Shown: piece after piece, positions 41,638 to 48,886 of the stretch | Position numbering within the stretch: position 1 is the stretch's first letter | How the letters are laid out: each line of letters begins with the position of its first letter | NCBI GenBank assembly: GCA_024228555.1 | Contig: JAAETI010000710.1 | Coordinates: 1-48,886 of the forward strand | DNA: 48,886 nt | Reading direction: 5' to 3' | From: a bacterium | Lineage (GTDB): Bacteria; Actinomycetota; Acidimicrobiia; Spongiisociales; UBA5794 | Translations under genes and position numbers: made by a program | Notes under the pieces: model-generated | The model's database searches: none | Seen by the model: the letters and a program-made list of their open reading frames with translations, nothing else | Told to the model about the DNA's origin: nothing

Positions 41638-41994
41638 ATGAAGAAGACCACAGACGTACGATCGATAGACCTGGACATTGTCCCGACGAACCGGTCCGGC
41701 AAACCCCTGCTTGAGGGCCGCAAACTGTCCGCCTATCTTGTGGACGCGCTGGACCAGGCGTGCGAGCAGACGCCGTCCGGCGGTGCAGCGGCATCTTCCC
41801 CTCAGGATCTCCGCATGCGCACAAAATTGGCCGACCAGATCGCGCCTGGGGGCACGCTCCTGCTGACGGCTGATCAAGCCGGGCTCGCTGAGCGCTGTGT
41901 TGCGCTGCACTTCATGCCGGCGATTGCGTCCAGGCTGCTCGCTGCCATCGACGCGGAGGAAGCTGTCGGGGCCGTCGAGGAGGCCGCCGAGTGA
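41638..41994 (+). CDS. Hypothetical protein before the metzincin gene
   Basis: 118 residues with AAGGAG upstream. Contains LDIVPTNRSGKPLLEGRKLS and a Ala-rich end. No signal or membrane segment. Its stop overlaps the lipoprotein start. No family is recognised. It may be a small chaperone or regulator for the following genes. Confidence 0.55.
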   Translation: MKKTTDVRSIDLDIVPTNRSGKPLLEGRKLSAYLVDALDQACEQTPSGGAAASSPQDLRMRTKLADQIAPGGTLLLTADQAGLAERCVALHFMPAIASRLLAAIDAEEAVGAVEEAAE

Positions 41995-42539
41995 TCCGGG
42001 CTCTCCCACTGCTAGCGTTGTGCGCGTGCGCCCCTGTGGGCGTGTACGGGCCGGGGTTCGAGGCCGGGATCGATGCTGCTATCGACGCGGGGCTGCCCGT
42101 CGAGATCTCGGAGGATCCAAGCGCGCCGATCGTGGTCCGGGAGCGTCCCGGACTCAAAGGGATGTCCGGGCATGCATACGATGATCGTGGATGTAGGAGG
42201 ACAGTCCACGTCAAAAAACTTGACTACCCGCCCAACGTAATCGCCCACGAGATCGGCCACGCGTTGGGCCTCGACCACGATGGCGAGGATCGAAATCTCA
42301 TGAGGCCCATCATAGGCCCCGAGGACAACGAGCTGACCAGCGAACAGCGAGAGGAGGCCCGCCGCACGCGCGATCTGTTGGAGATCTGCAGAGTCGCCCG
42401 CGAAGAGTCCGCTCGATCAAGTGTCGCACCCGCCCCCACGGGGAACCTGGTACCTCCTTCTACTGGGCCCGGGCGTGCGTTCCATCGGATTGCTACAGCA
42501 CACGGGGGCGGTGCTGCGACGCTACGGAGGCGCCCATGA
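41991..42539 (+). CDS. Metzincin-type metalloprotease lipoprotein
   Basis: 182 residues, GTG start in a GTGA overlap. A short signal ends in a lipobox (LALCAC) with Cys at residue 13, so it is a probable lipoprotein. The central IAHEIGHALGLDHDGEDRNL contains HExGHxxGxxHD, with a Met in NLM as the Met-turn: the matrixin/metzincin zinc site. The last 40 residues are disordered and Arg/Pro-rich. A phage-encoded surface protease could degrade envelope or extracellular proteins for lysis, release or penetration. It lies in a mini-operon with a basic protein and two membrane proteins. Confidence 0.8.
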   Translation: MIRALPLLALCACAPVGVYGPGFEAGIDAAIDAGLPVEISEDPSAPIVVRERPGLKGMSGHAYDDRGCRRTVHVKKLDYPPNVIAHEIGHALGLDHDGEDRNLMRPIIGPEDNELTSEQREEARRTRDLLEICRVAREESARSSVAPAPTGNLVPPSTGPGRAFHRIATAHGGGAATLRRRP

Positions 42540-42892
42540 GACGGCTAGCACTCGTTGCGATTGAACTGCTCCAATGGGTAGGCCGGTGGGTCTTGCGTAG
42601 GCTTGGGCAATGGGGCCGGCGCAAAGTGATCCATTGGATGGAGGGGAAGATCGAACTGTTCGGCGAGAAGATGAGCAGGCACGAGAAGGCGGGCCACATG
42701 CTCCGTGCGGACTGGTTCGAGGGCCGCATTGCGCGGTGGACTGCTGCCCTGCGATGGGTTCGCAGGCACTTCGTCCGGCTCACACGAAGGATGGGCCGGC
42801 GGCTGTACAGGGAGATTGAGAACCGCGTCGAGGACCAGGTCCCCTGCGAAACCTTCGCTAAATGGTGCATGGACAAGCCGAGGGGGAGATGA
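42536..42892 (+). CDS. Very basic amphipathic protein
   Basis: 118 residues, ATGA overlap with the protease. Around a third of residues are Arg/Lys/Trp/His (VGRWVLRRLGQWGRRKVIHW; LTRRMGRRLYREIENR). Such amphipathic cationic helices may disrupt membranes or bind DNA. No signal peptide. It could be a lytic effector, but this is inferred from composition. The stop abuts the next ATG. Confidence 0.6.
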   Translation: MRRLALVAIELLQWVGRWVLRRLGQWGRRKVIHWMEGKIELFGEKMSRHEKAGHMLRADWFEGRIARWTAALRWVRRHFVRLTRRMGRRLYREIENRVEDQVPCETFAKWCMDKPRGR

Positions 42893-43321
42893 ATGGATCT
42901 TTCGGAGCTTCTCATCCAAATAGCCGCGGGTTTTATCTCGCTCTATTTCGGAGGCAGCGCCGCGATGAAGGTCTCGGATCGCGTCAAAGCTGGAAGGGCC
43001 CTTCATGAGCCGCCGCCAACACCGCCCCAACTCTCAGCGAGCAGCCCGGGCACCACGGGACCGATCGCGATCGACTCAAGGCTTGATGACAAGATTCACG
43101 ACGGACTCAGGCAAGTCGAGGACCTTCACGAATGGCTCCAACTGAAAGACCCAGAGGGACGATACAGATGGGATACAACAGCAGCACGATCAGGGATCCA
43201 AGAGCTAAGATCGGAGAGCAACTCGCTTCTCCTAGGGCAGGCGAGTCTATCGCAGGCGCTACAAGAAGCGCGATCCGAATTGCGCAAATTGCGGGACGAA
43301 GTGATAAGGGACGGGAAGTGA
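42893..43321 (+). CDS. Membrane-anchored coiled-coil protein, possible i-spanin-like
   Basis: 142 residues. An N-terminal hydrophobic segment IAAGFISLYFGGSAAM (residues about 9-24), a Pro/Ser-rich linker, then a charged coiled coil in the C-terminal half (SLSQALQEARSELRKLRDEV). Topology is that of an inner-membrane spanin or a holin-like anchor. No lipobox. Its stop overlaps a tiny membrane ORF. Confidence 0.55.
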   Translation: MDLSELLIQIAAGFISLYFGGSAAMKVSDRVKAGRALHEPPPTPPQLSASSPGTTGPIAIDSRLDDKIHDGLRQVEDLHEWLQLKDPEGRYRWDTTAARSGIQELRSESNSLLLGQASLSQALQEARSELRKLRDEVIRDGK

Positions 43322-43377
43322 TAATAGGGATCGTGGTTATGGCAATCTGGATCCTTGCCGTCATAGGACGTTGGTAA
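43318..43377 (+). CDS. Possible 19-residue membrane peptide
   Basis: GTG at 43318 overlaps the previous stop (GTGA), and TAA overlaps the next ATG (TAATG). It encodes VIIGIVVMAIWILAVIGRW, almost wholly one membrane span. A longer in-frame ORF from 43132 would overlap the gene before it by nearly 190 bases and is less likely. It could be a pinholin-like peptide or only translational glue. Confidence 0.35.
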   Translation: MIIGIVVMAIWILAVIGRW

Positions 43378-43742
43378 TGATCAGCATCGATCTCAGCAAC
43401 ACGGTTCGGCGTTTCGCAAAGGACTACACCGTGCGCACGCGCGCAGCGGCATCGTTTGTGAATGGAGAACTGGTGCCGGGCGCTGAGACAAGTCGGACGA
43501 CCAAGCTGCTGATCTACCCCATGACCGGCCGAGAGCTGATGCGTTTACCTGAAAATGAGCGCCAGCAATCCAAGGTCACGATCTTCTCTGCCGAGACGTT
43601 CCACTCCGGAGATCGATCCGACCAAGTCCCCGCCGAGATCATCGAATACGGCGGAGACGACTACGAGATCGACAAACGAGAAGCGTGGACTGACCAGGGC
43701 AAGTACTGGCAGGGCTCTGCCACGCTGAAAGGCCGCGGATGA
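43377..43742 (+). CDS. Neck / head-tail joining protein
   Basis: 121 residues from ATG at 43377. Contains YTVRTRAAASFVNGELVPG, LIYPMTGRELMRLPENERQ and QVPAEIIEYGGDDYEIDKRE followed by W-rich YWQGSATLKGRG. The order matches small phage neck proteins that precede the tail terminator. The family name is not certain. The stop overlaps the next start. Confidence 0.6.
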   Translation: MISIDLSNTVRRFAKDYTVRTRAAASFVNGELVPGAETSRTTKLLIYPMTGRELMRLPENERQQSKVTIFSAETFHSGDRSDQVPAEIIEYGGDDYEIDKREAWTDQGKYWQGSATLKGRG

Positions 43743-44530
43743 CCGCGGAGGTCTTGGATTGGGGGACGGCTGGCAATGCCATGCGCGACTATGTGGTCGC
43801 AGCGCTGGCGGTGCCGGATGCGAATGTGATCTGGGCGGATCAGACCGGGGCTCCGCAGCCTTCCTATCCCTACGCAAAACTCAAGATATTCGGGATCCGG
43901 AATCTCGGCAACATCGAACACCGACACGACGAACAGATCATGCTGGACACGATCACGGTCGTGAACGCGTCTGCACAGACCTACACGGTCATCATGGACG
44001 GCGTGAGCTATCCTTACGCGGCTGGTGGCGGGGACTCTCTGACGGACATCAGAGACGCGCTGCAGGCTCTCGTAGACGCAGGGGAATCGGACGTCACGGT
44101 CGCGGCATCTGGGGCAGCGGCGTTCACGGTGGCTGGATCAAGCGCCCGTATGGCGTTTCACATCACCACGACACCGGTCGCAGACATCACGCGCGTGTCC
44201 ACCACTGACGGGATCAGCGCGCGATTGTACTGGGCTTCGGAGGCCACGTTATCCGTGGATGTGAGATCGGATCAAACGGTCCCACGACTTGGCTCTCGTA
44301 CGCTTGCGGAACGGCTCCCCTTCGGTGCCGCGCAGCAGTCGAATCGGAAGCTTTTCAAAGACGCAGATATCGCTTTTTACCGGGTCGCTGGGATGACAGA
44401 CCTCACCGGCCTTGTGAGCGCAGACATGGAATCCCGGACAGTCGCTGATCTGATCTTCGGCTTAGGGCCACAGGTCGCTGAAGACCTGAACTGGATCAAC
44501 ACACTCACAACCACTCCAACATGGACGTAG
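43739..44530 (+). CDS. Tail terminator / neck protein (LIC_12616-like)
   Basis: 263 residues. The start ATG overlaps the previous stop. The C-terminal half has GSRTLAERLPFGAAQQSN, followed by ADIAFYRVAGMTDLT, and the N-terminus NVIWADQTGAPQPSYPYAK, as in the LIC_12616 terminator family. Residues about 79-158 carry an inserted domain (TYTVIMDGVSYPYAAGGGDS, then DIRDALQALV) related to those in the sheath and J proteins. It sits between neck and sheath genes, its expected place. Confidence 0.72.
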   Translation: MTAEVLDWGTAGNAMRDYVVAALAVPDANVIWADQTGAPQPSYPYAKLKIFGIRNLGNIEHRHDEQIMLDTITVVNASAQTYTVIMDGVSYPYAAGGGDSLTDIRDALQALVDAGESDVTVAASGAAAFTVAGSSARMAFHITTTPVADITRVSTTDGISARLYWASEATLSVDVRSDQTVPRLGSRTLAERLPFGAAQQSNRKLFKDADIAFYRVAGMTDLTGLVSADMESRTVADLIFGLGPQVAEDLNWINTLTTTPTWT

Positions 44531-44534
44531 GGCT

Positions 44535-45884
44535 ATGCCGCTTTCAGATCTGATCACCACATCCATCACGCTCGACACCGTCCGAACTGCACGGGCTGGC
44601 TTCGGGATCCCCCTTATCCTGGTTGCTCAAGGCGAGGCTCCTGCGGGGTTTACGAACCCCACCACGTACGTGGGGAACGATATCCCCGGCGACATGGTCA
44701 ACGACGGCTGGACCACGTCAGATCGCGCCCATGTCATGGCGACCGCGATGGTGACGCAAGAGCCGCGGCCACGGTCGGTTGTGGTCTACGAACGCGCGAC
44801 GCCAACGGCGGGGGTATGGCAAGTTGACGTCGATGCGGCAGCAGACGACGGCGACTATACGATCACGATCGACGGCGTGGACTTCACGCACGCGGCTAGC
44901 AGCGAGACAGCCACGGAAATCAAAGATGCTTTGGTCCTTTTGATCCCCGGTGCATCCGGGCTGGACATCACAGCGGCAACCGTAGACACGGATTCGCTCT
45001 CGCTGACCGCAGACAACGCCGGTCAGACGTTCACGATCACCGTCACAAATGCGAATAGCAACCTGACCCTCTCGGTCACCACGCCAAGCGTTGGCGCTGA
45101 CTCGGACTTGGTCGCGCTTCAGGACATCGACGATTCCTGGTACTGCATTCTGGAAACGACTCGGCTGGATTACAATATCAAGACGATCGCGACCTACGCA
45201 GAGACGCGGACCAAGATCTTTATCGCGCAATCAAGCGACGCGGACGTCCTGACAAGCGCGACGGATGACGTCTTGAGTATTTTGCAGGATCTCCAGAGGC
45301 TGCGGACGGGGTTCGTGTACCACGACAGCGACGCGGAAGCTCGCGACACGTCTTGGGCGGGGAAGATGTTGCCGCAGGATCCTGGCTCCGCAACGTGGGC
45401 GTGGCAGGTTGTGAGCGGCGTACCGGTACCAGACCCGGCCCTGACGTCTGCGCAGATCGCCAATATCAAGGCCAAGAACGGGAACTGGTGTGAGGACATT
45501 GCGGGCCGATCAACTGTGCTCAACGGGCGCACGCCAGGAGCGAACTTCTTGGATATCGTTCGGGGTCGGGACTGGATTGTCGTCAACCTGAATCTTGACA
45601 TCGCGGAGGCACTGCAGTCGGCCGACAAGATCCCGATGACCCAGGAAGGGATCGAGATTCTCAGGGGGATCGTGGAGGCTCGCCTTCTGCTGGCCGCTGG
45701 CCAGGGGATCGTGACCCGTGAATCCATCGTGGTCGACGAGCTTCTGATTGACGACGACGGCTCAGGGGCGCCATTCGTGAGCGACACGGTCAAAGCCAAC
45801 CGCGGTCCGCTCCCGATCACATTCCGCGCGACAGTGCAGGGGGCCGTACACGAGGTTGCCATTTCGGGGACCCTCAGCATCTAA
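44535..45884 (+). CDS. Tail sheath protein (DUF3383)
   Basis: 449 residues. Ends of the family are clear: TLDTVRTARAGFGIPLIL near the start, VKANRGPLPITFRATVQGAV near the end, with the central YHDSDAEARDTSWAGKMLP. The sheath contracts around the tube. Residues about 105-188 hold a DYTITIDGVDFTHAASSETA insertion of the same type as in the terminator and J. One of the strongest identifications in the genome. Confidence 0.9.
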   Translation: MPLSDLITTSITLDTVRTARAGFGIPLILVAQGEAPAGFTNPTTYVGNDIPGDMVNDGWTTSDRAHVMATAMVTQEPRPRSVVVYERATPTAGVWQVDVDAAADDGDYTITIDGVDFTHAASSETATEIKDALVLLIPGASGLDITAATVDTDSLSLTADNAGQTFTITVTNANSNLTLSVTTPSVGADSDLVALQDIDDSWYCILETTRLDYNIKTIATYAETRTKIFIAQSSDADVLTSATDDVLSILQDLQRLRTGFVYHDSDAEARDTSWAGKMLPQDPGSATWAWQVVSGVPVPDPALTSAQIANIKAKNGNWCEDIAGRSTVLNGRTPGANFLDIVRGRDWIVVNLNLDIAEALQSADKIPMTQEGIEILRGIVEARLLLAAGQGIVTRESIVVDELLIDDDGSGAPFVSDTVKANRGPLPITFRATVQGAVHEVAISGTLSI

Positions 45885-45896
45885 GGACATCGAGAC

Positions 45897-46331
45897 ATGC
45901 CAAGCACAAACATCGCAACGATCGACCCACAGCAGATCTTCATACAGCTGGGCACCAAGCGAATCACCGGGTTTGCGAGCGGCCAGTACTTCAGCGCCGT
46001 GAAGCGAAACGATGATTCCGTGTACGAGGAGGGTTCAGATGGGGAAGGGTTGCGCGTGCGGATCCCATCCAACGCCTGGGATCTGACAATCACGCTTATG
46101 CAATCGTCCCGCTCAAACGACATGCTGTGGGAACGCTACCTGCTGGACCTAAACGCACCCGGCGGGCTCGTGCTTCCGTTCAAGGTCACACACCAGGGCA
46201 CGCAGCTCGTGTCTGCCAAGACGTGGATCACGAAGCCAACAGACTTCACGCTCTCCAATGGGGTCGAGACCCGCGTGTGGCCACTGCTGGCCACGTTTTT
46301 GGTGGGGACTGTCCAAGGCATATCTTCCTAA
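45897..46331 (+). CDS. Tail tube protein (DUF3277)
   Basis: 144 residues. ASGQYFSAVKRNDDSVYEEG, then RVRIPSNAWDLTITLMQSS and a KTWITKPTDFTLSNGVETR segment fit the DUF3277 tube family. It assembles into the inner tube. The position directly after the sheath is standard. Confidence 0.9.
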   Translation: MPSTNIATIDPQQIFIQLGTKRITGFASGQYFSAVKRNDDSVYEEGSDGEGLRVRIPSNAWDLTITLMQSSRSNDMLWERYLLDLNAPGGLVLPFKVTHQGTQLVSAKTWITKPTDFTLSNGVETRVWPLLATFLVGTVQGISS

Positions 46332-46360
46332 CCCACAGCCCGCATGTCTGAAGGAGACAC

Positions 46361-46840
46361 ATGGCACGAAGCAATACCACAACGAAAATCGACGGAATAA
46401 CGTACAAGATCCGCCAAGTGGGCGGCCTGGATGGCCTGCGGGTGAAAGCACAGGCGCTGAGAACACTCGGGGGGCCGCTTGCGTCCGTGTTCGCACAGGG
46501 GGGCTCGGTCGCGTCGTTCCTAGACGCAGATCTTGACGACGAGGCAGAGCGCGGAGGTGTCACCGCGGCCATTCGGGAGGCTGCGGCATCGGTGGATCCG
46601 GATGGCCTCGTGACCCTTATGAGGCTCATGTGCTTCGGCAATGTGTCCGCCAAGGACAGTGATGGCGACTGGCTCGACGTCGACGACGCGGAGAGCTACG
46701 CGGAAGTGGTCTCCAGGTCGTCCAACCCGATGCACGATGTGAACCTCTTAGCCCAACTGCTCATGGCCAACCTCCTCCCTACATCAGCCGGCGACCGTAC
46801 GAACCAACAGGAGGAATCGCCGGCGGCAGATCTCCAGTAA
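46361..46840 (+). CDS. Tail assembly chaperone, first part
   Basis: 159 residues with GAAGGAG eight bases upstream. IDGITYKIRQVGGLDGLRVK, then a helical region with MRLMCFGNVSAKDSDGDW and VNLLAQLLMANLLPTS. Position between tube and tape measure and the helical content fit the tail chaperone (G-like). The -1 frame is open from about 46663 to 47019, so a frameshift may join it to the next ORF. Confidence 0.72.
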   Translation: MARSNTTTKIDGITYKIRQVGGLDGLRVKAQALRTLGGPLASVFAQGGSVASFLDADLDDEAERGGVTAAIREAAASVDPDGLVTLMRLMCFGNVSAKDSDGDWLDVDDAESYAEVVSRSSNPMHDVNLLAQLLMANLLPTSAGDRTNQQEESPAADLQ

Positions 46841-46875
46841 AGCCTCCCCCGAACCTCACTGAACCCGCAAATCTC

Positions 46876-47019
46876 ATGCCTGCATTTCGTCTCATAGCTG
46901 AGGGCCGCGCCACGCTCCGCGAGCTGGAGGACTATTACTCCATTGAGGACATCGCAGACATGAATGACGTGATGGATATGATGGCGCTCCAGCAAGATCA
47001 AAGCCGGAGGGGCGGGTAG
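46876..47019 (+). CDS. Tail assembly chaperone, second part (T-like)
   Basis: 47 residues: MPAFRLIAEGRATLRELEDY, then YYSIEDIADMNDVMDM. It lies in the -1 frame relative to the preceding gene and ends with a stop overlapping the tape-measure GTG. The SIEDIADMN pattern is usual for the second chaperone of contractile-tail phages. It could be made alone or by fusion through a -1 shift. It has a length below usual calling cutoffs but is well supported by context. Confidence 0.75.
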   Translation: MPAFRLIAEGRATLRELEDYYSIEDIADMNDVMDMMALQQDQSRRGG

Positions 47020-48815
47020 TGCCCAAGGTTCGCGATCTATTCGTTGAGGTTGGCTTCTCCGTCAAAGGAGCCAAGGCCGCAGAGGCTGCGATCGGCAAAA
47101 CGCGCAAGAGTCTCGGCAATTTGGCCAAGCAGGCCGCCGCCGCCGCGGTTGCGATCGGGTCTGCGTTTTTAGGCTTCGGAACGTTGGCGGTGAAGACCGC
47201 GGGTGCGTTTGAGAGCCTGAAGGCATCGCTCAAAACGGTCACCGGATCCGCCGAGGCTGCGAATGCTGCGTTTGCACAGATCAAGTCGTTTGCAAGTACG
47301 ACCCCATTCGATCTCCAGCAGGTCACGCAGGCGTTTATCAAGCTGAAGGCCTTGGGGCTGGATCCCTCGGAGGAGAACCTTCGATCGTTTGGCAATACCG
47401 CATCCGCGATGGGGAAGAGCCTCAACGACGTCACCGAGGCGGTGGCGGACGCATCAACCGGCGAGTTCGAGCGCTTGAAAGAGTTCGGAATCAAGGCGGC
47501 ATCGCAAGGCGATCAGGTCGCGCTTACGTTCCAGGGCATTACTACGACGGTCGGGAAAAACTCGAAGGAGATCACGGCATTCCTCCGCGAGATCGGCGAG
47601 GAGAACTTCGCCGGCGCGATGGAAGAGCAAATGGGCACCCTTCGGGGGATCATGTCCAACCTCGGGGACAACTTCGATCAGTTTCTTGTGAAGGTGGCGG
47701 AGTCCGGACCGCTCGATGAGTTCAAGGCGCTCGCGTCTGAGATCCGGGATGTCCTGGGCGGTGATGACGGTTTGGCCAAGGCGCTCGGCAAGACACTCGC
47801 TGACGCGATCAAGACAGTCCGAAAGAACCTCCCGCAGATCATTGATGGATTCAAGTCGTTCGTGAATGGCACGATTGCGCTGGTGTCTGCGGCGGTCAAG
47901 CTTGTCGATATCATTGGCGGTCCGGGCGGTCTCATTGGCGTGCTGATCTCATTGAAAGGCGTGTCTATTGCTACATCGCTGGCGATGTCCGGGATGGGCG
48001 TCGCGGGCGGCGCGATCGGAGCTGCCTTGGTGGCCGCTGGTCTTATCGTCGTGCACTTTGAAAAGAAGGTCGCCGCGCTAAGGGCGACAACACGCGGCCT
48101 CACAGAAGACCTAGCCGGCGCGCGTCTACAAAGTGGTGAGCATCTAAAAACGCTTACATCTGACGAGCTGCTAAATCTAAAAGAACGCATGAAGCGTGCG
48201 TCTCCGGAAACGCGCGCGCAGATCGAGGCCGAGATCAACAGGCGCGAAGATTTATCCGGCGGCGGCAAGGAGGAGCAGGAGCGCGTTCGCACTCGCAACG
48301 AAGTCGCCGCGAGAGGATTCGAGCTCGCGCGTGCGAGGGCAGCTGAGGATCCGCAGATGCGAAGGTTCCGCCGCGAAGCTGCTCGGCGTGGGAGAAAGGT
48401 GGGGAGCACGGATGCAGCTGTAGCGGCCGCTGAAGCAGCGTTCGCGGCCACGATCGAGAAAGGTGGAAATATAAAGGCGGCAAGAAAGGCCGGATTCGCC
48501 AAGCTTCGTGGCCTTTCCGGTCTGGGCGCACCGAAAGAAGAAGAGCAAAAAGAGAAAACTTTCGGCGAGCTGATCGGCCTTGGCACCACCGGGACCAAGC
48601 TGGGCGCGTTCAATAGCCGCGCCGAAAACCCCGTGCTCGGCACGACGATCAACCGTTTCGACTTCTCGCCGACGATTACGAACAAGTTCAACGTGACGCA
48701 ACAGCCTGGAGAATCGGGAACTGACTTCAGCGAAGGCGTGCGCAAGATCGTCAAGGACGAAAACGACAAGCTCGCACGACAAGCGTTCCAGCACTTCAGC
48801 GGGGCCCCAGCGTAA
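47019..48815 (+). CDS. Tape measure protein
   Basis: 598 residues, GTG start overlapping the chaperone stop (TAGTG). VRDLFVEVGFSVKGAKAAE at the start, then ASLKTVTGSAEAANAAF and ASTTPFDLQQVTQAFIKLKA are typical of the tape-measure N-terminal domain. A hydrophobic segment around residues 295-350 (LIGVLISLKGVSIATSLAMS) likely crosses the host membrane. The C-terminal half is charged and helical. It sets tail length; at roughly 1.5 angstrom per residue this predicts about 90 nm. The gene wraps across the window ends. Confidence 0.93.
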   Translation: MPKVRDLFVEVGFSVKGAKAAEAAIGKTRKSLGNLAKQAAAAAVAIGSAFLGFGTLAVKTAGAFESLKASLKTVTGSAEAANAAFAQIKSFASTTPFDLQQVTQAFIKLKALGLDPSEENLRSFGNTASAMGKSLNDVTEAVADASTGEFERLKEFGIKAASQGDQVALTFQGITTTVGKNSKEITAFLREIGEENFAGAMEEQMGTLRGIMSNLGDNFDQFLVKVAESGPLDEFKALASEIRDVLGGDDGLAKALGKTLADAIKTVRKNLPQIIDGFKSFVNGTIALVSAAVKLVDIIGGPGGLIGVLISLKGVSIATSLAMSGMGVAGGAIGAALVAAGLIVVHFEKKVAALRATTRGLTEDLAGARLQSGEHLKTLTSDELLNLKERMKRASPETRAQIEAEINRREDLSGGGKEEQERVRTRNEVAARGFELARARAAEDPQMRRFRREAARRGRKVGSTDAAVAAAEAAFAATIEKGGNIKAARKAGFAKLRGLSGLGAPKEEEQKEKTFGELIGLGTTGTKLGAFNSRAENPVLGTTINRFDFSPTITNKFNVTQQPGESGTDFSEGVRKIVKDENDKLARQAFQHFSGAPA

Positions 48816-48886
48816 TGGCAATCGCTGACATATTCATCGATAAGCGACCGAAGGTGGGGCTACTGACCATGGATGCATCTCTGAAC
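48746..48886. repeat. 141-bp terminal duplication, right copy
   Basis: Identical to bases 1-141; see the left copy. Joining the two ends once gives a continuous gene order from tape measure to the Dit-like protein. Confidence 0.95.
48815..48886 (+). CDS. Dit-like baseplate protein, N-terminal end (duplicate of 70-627)
   Basis: The first 24 codons of the gene that starts at base 70. It is cut by the end of the window and is part of the duplicated end, not a second gene. Confidence 0.95.
   Translation, partial: MAIADIFIDKRPKVGLLTMDASLN

Noticed and set aside
1-48886. Temperate lifestyle genes (integrase, repressor, excisionase)
   Set aside because: No recombinase with Tyr or Ser catalytic motif and no CI/Cro-like HTH gene was found. 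The lipoprotein moron alone is not enough evidence for lysogeny.
1-48886. tRNA genes or a diversity-generating retroelement
   Set aside because: No cloverleaf pattern was recognised, and no reverse-transcriptase motif or template/variable repeat pair was seen.

Overview
This window is an essentially complete tailed-phage genome (Caudoviricetes) with a contractile tail (myovirus). The first 141 bases are repeated exactly as the last 141, and the tape-measure gene runs across the junction. The sequence is therefore a circular assembly of about 48,745 unique bases cut inside the tape-measure gene. The virion genes are Pam3/BcepB1A-like: DUF2184 capsid, DUF1073 portal, DUF3383 sheath, DUF3277 tube, Dit-like protein, baseplate plug, Gp138-type spike, gp25/W and J. 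No integrase, repressor, tRNA, DNA polymerase or reverse transcriptase is visible. The host is unknown. Three encoded lipoproteins point to a Gram-negative host, and one has a Ser/Thr/Gly/Asp-rich linker of the kind common in Myxococcota lipoproteins (a weak hint only).

Layout. (1) 1-6045: end of the tape measure, then baseplate genes (Dit-like, plug, hub, spike, gp25-like, J, I-like) and a glycine-rich fibre. (2) 6067-10333: packaging and portal block (TerS-like, TerL, portal, Mu F-like). (3) 10380-16978: virion appendage genes, dominated by a 1716-residue protein carrying about forty 20-residue repeats. (4) 16997-17600: the only minus-strand gene, a small Cys-rich lipoprotein, and a divergent control region with a palindrome, a terminator and a possible promoter. 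(5) 17601-35120: about 45 small, mostly start/stop-overlapping early or accessory genes. Recognisable ones are a RecB-like nuclease, a RecA-like ATPase, a frameshifted adenine methyltransferase, a VRR-NUC nuclease, a GIY-YIG-type protein, a putative replication initiator, an M15 peptidase, a DUF4406 protein and a SLOG/DUF2493 protein. (6) 35121-35646: a non-coding, repeat-bearing region. (7) 35647-41612: head genes (protease-scaffold fusion, cement, major capsid, connector, gp10-like neck protein) and a second glycine-rich fibre. (8) 41638-43377: a cassette with a metzincin lipoprotein, a very basic protein and two membrane proteins, possibly for lysis or envelope modification. (9) 43377-48815: neck, sheath, tube, tail chaperones and tape measure.

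How it fits together. All genes but one are on the plus strand, and most junctions are ATGA, GTGA, TTGA or TAATG overlaps, so the modules probably work as long translationally coupled operons. The replication and recombination genes are few, so the phage must rely on the host replisome. The packaging/portal block is separated from the capsid genes by about 25 kb of appendage and early genes, which is an unusual split.

Most worth a second look: the metzincin/lysis-like cassette, the 60-bp-period fibre array and its single upstream unit, the opposite-strand lipoprotein moron, the same small beta domain inserted in three tail proteins, the broken methyltransferase, a hexanucleotide-encoded Gly-X protein, and direct repeats at gene junctions that flank single accessory genes.
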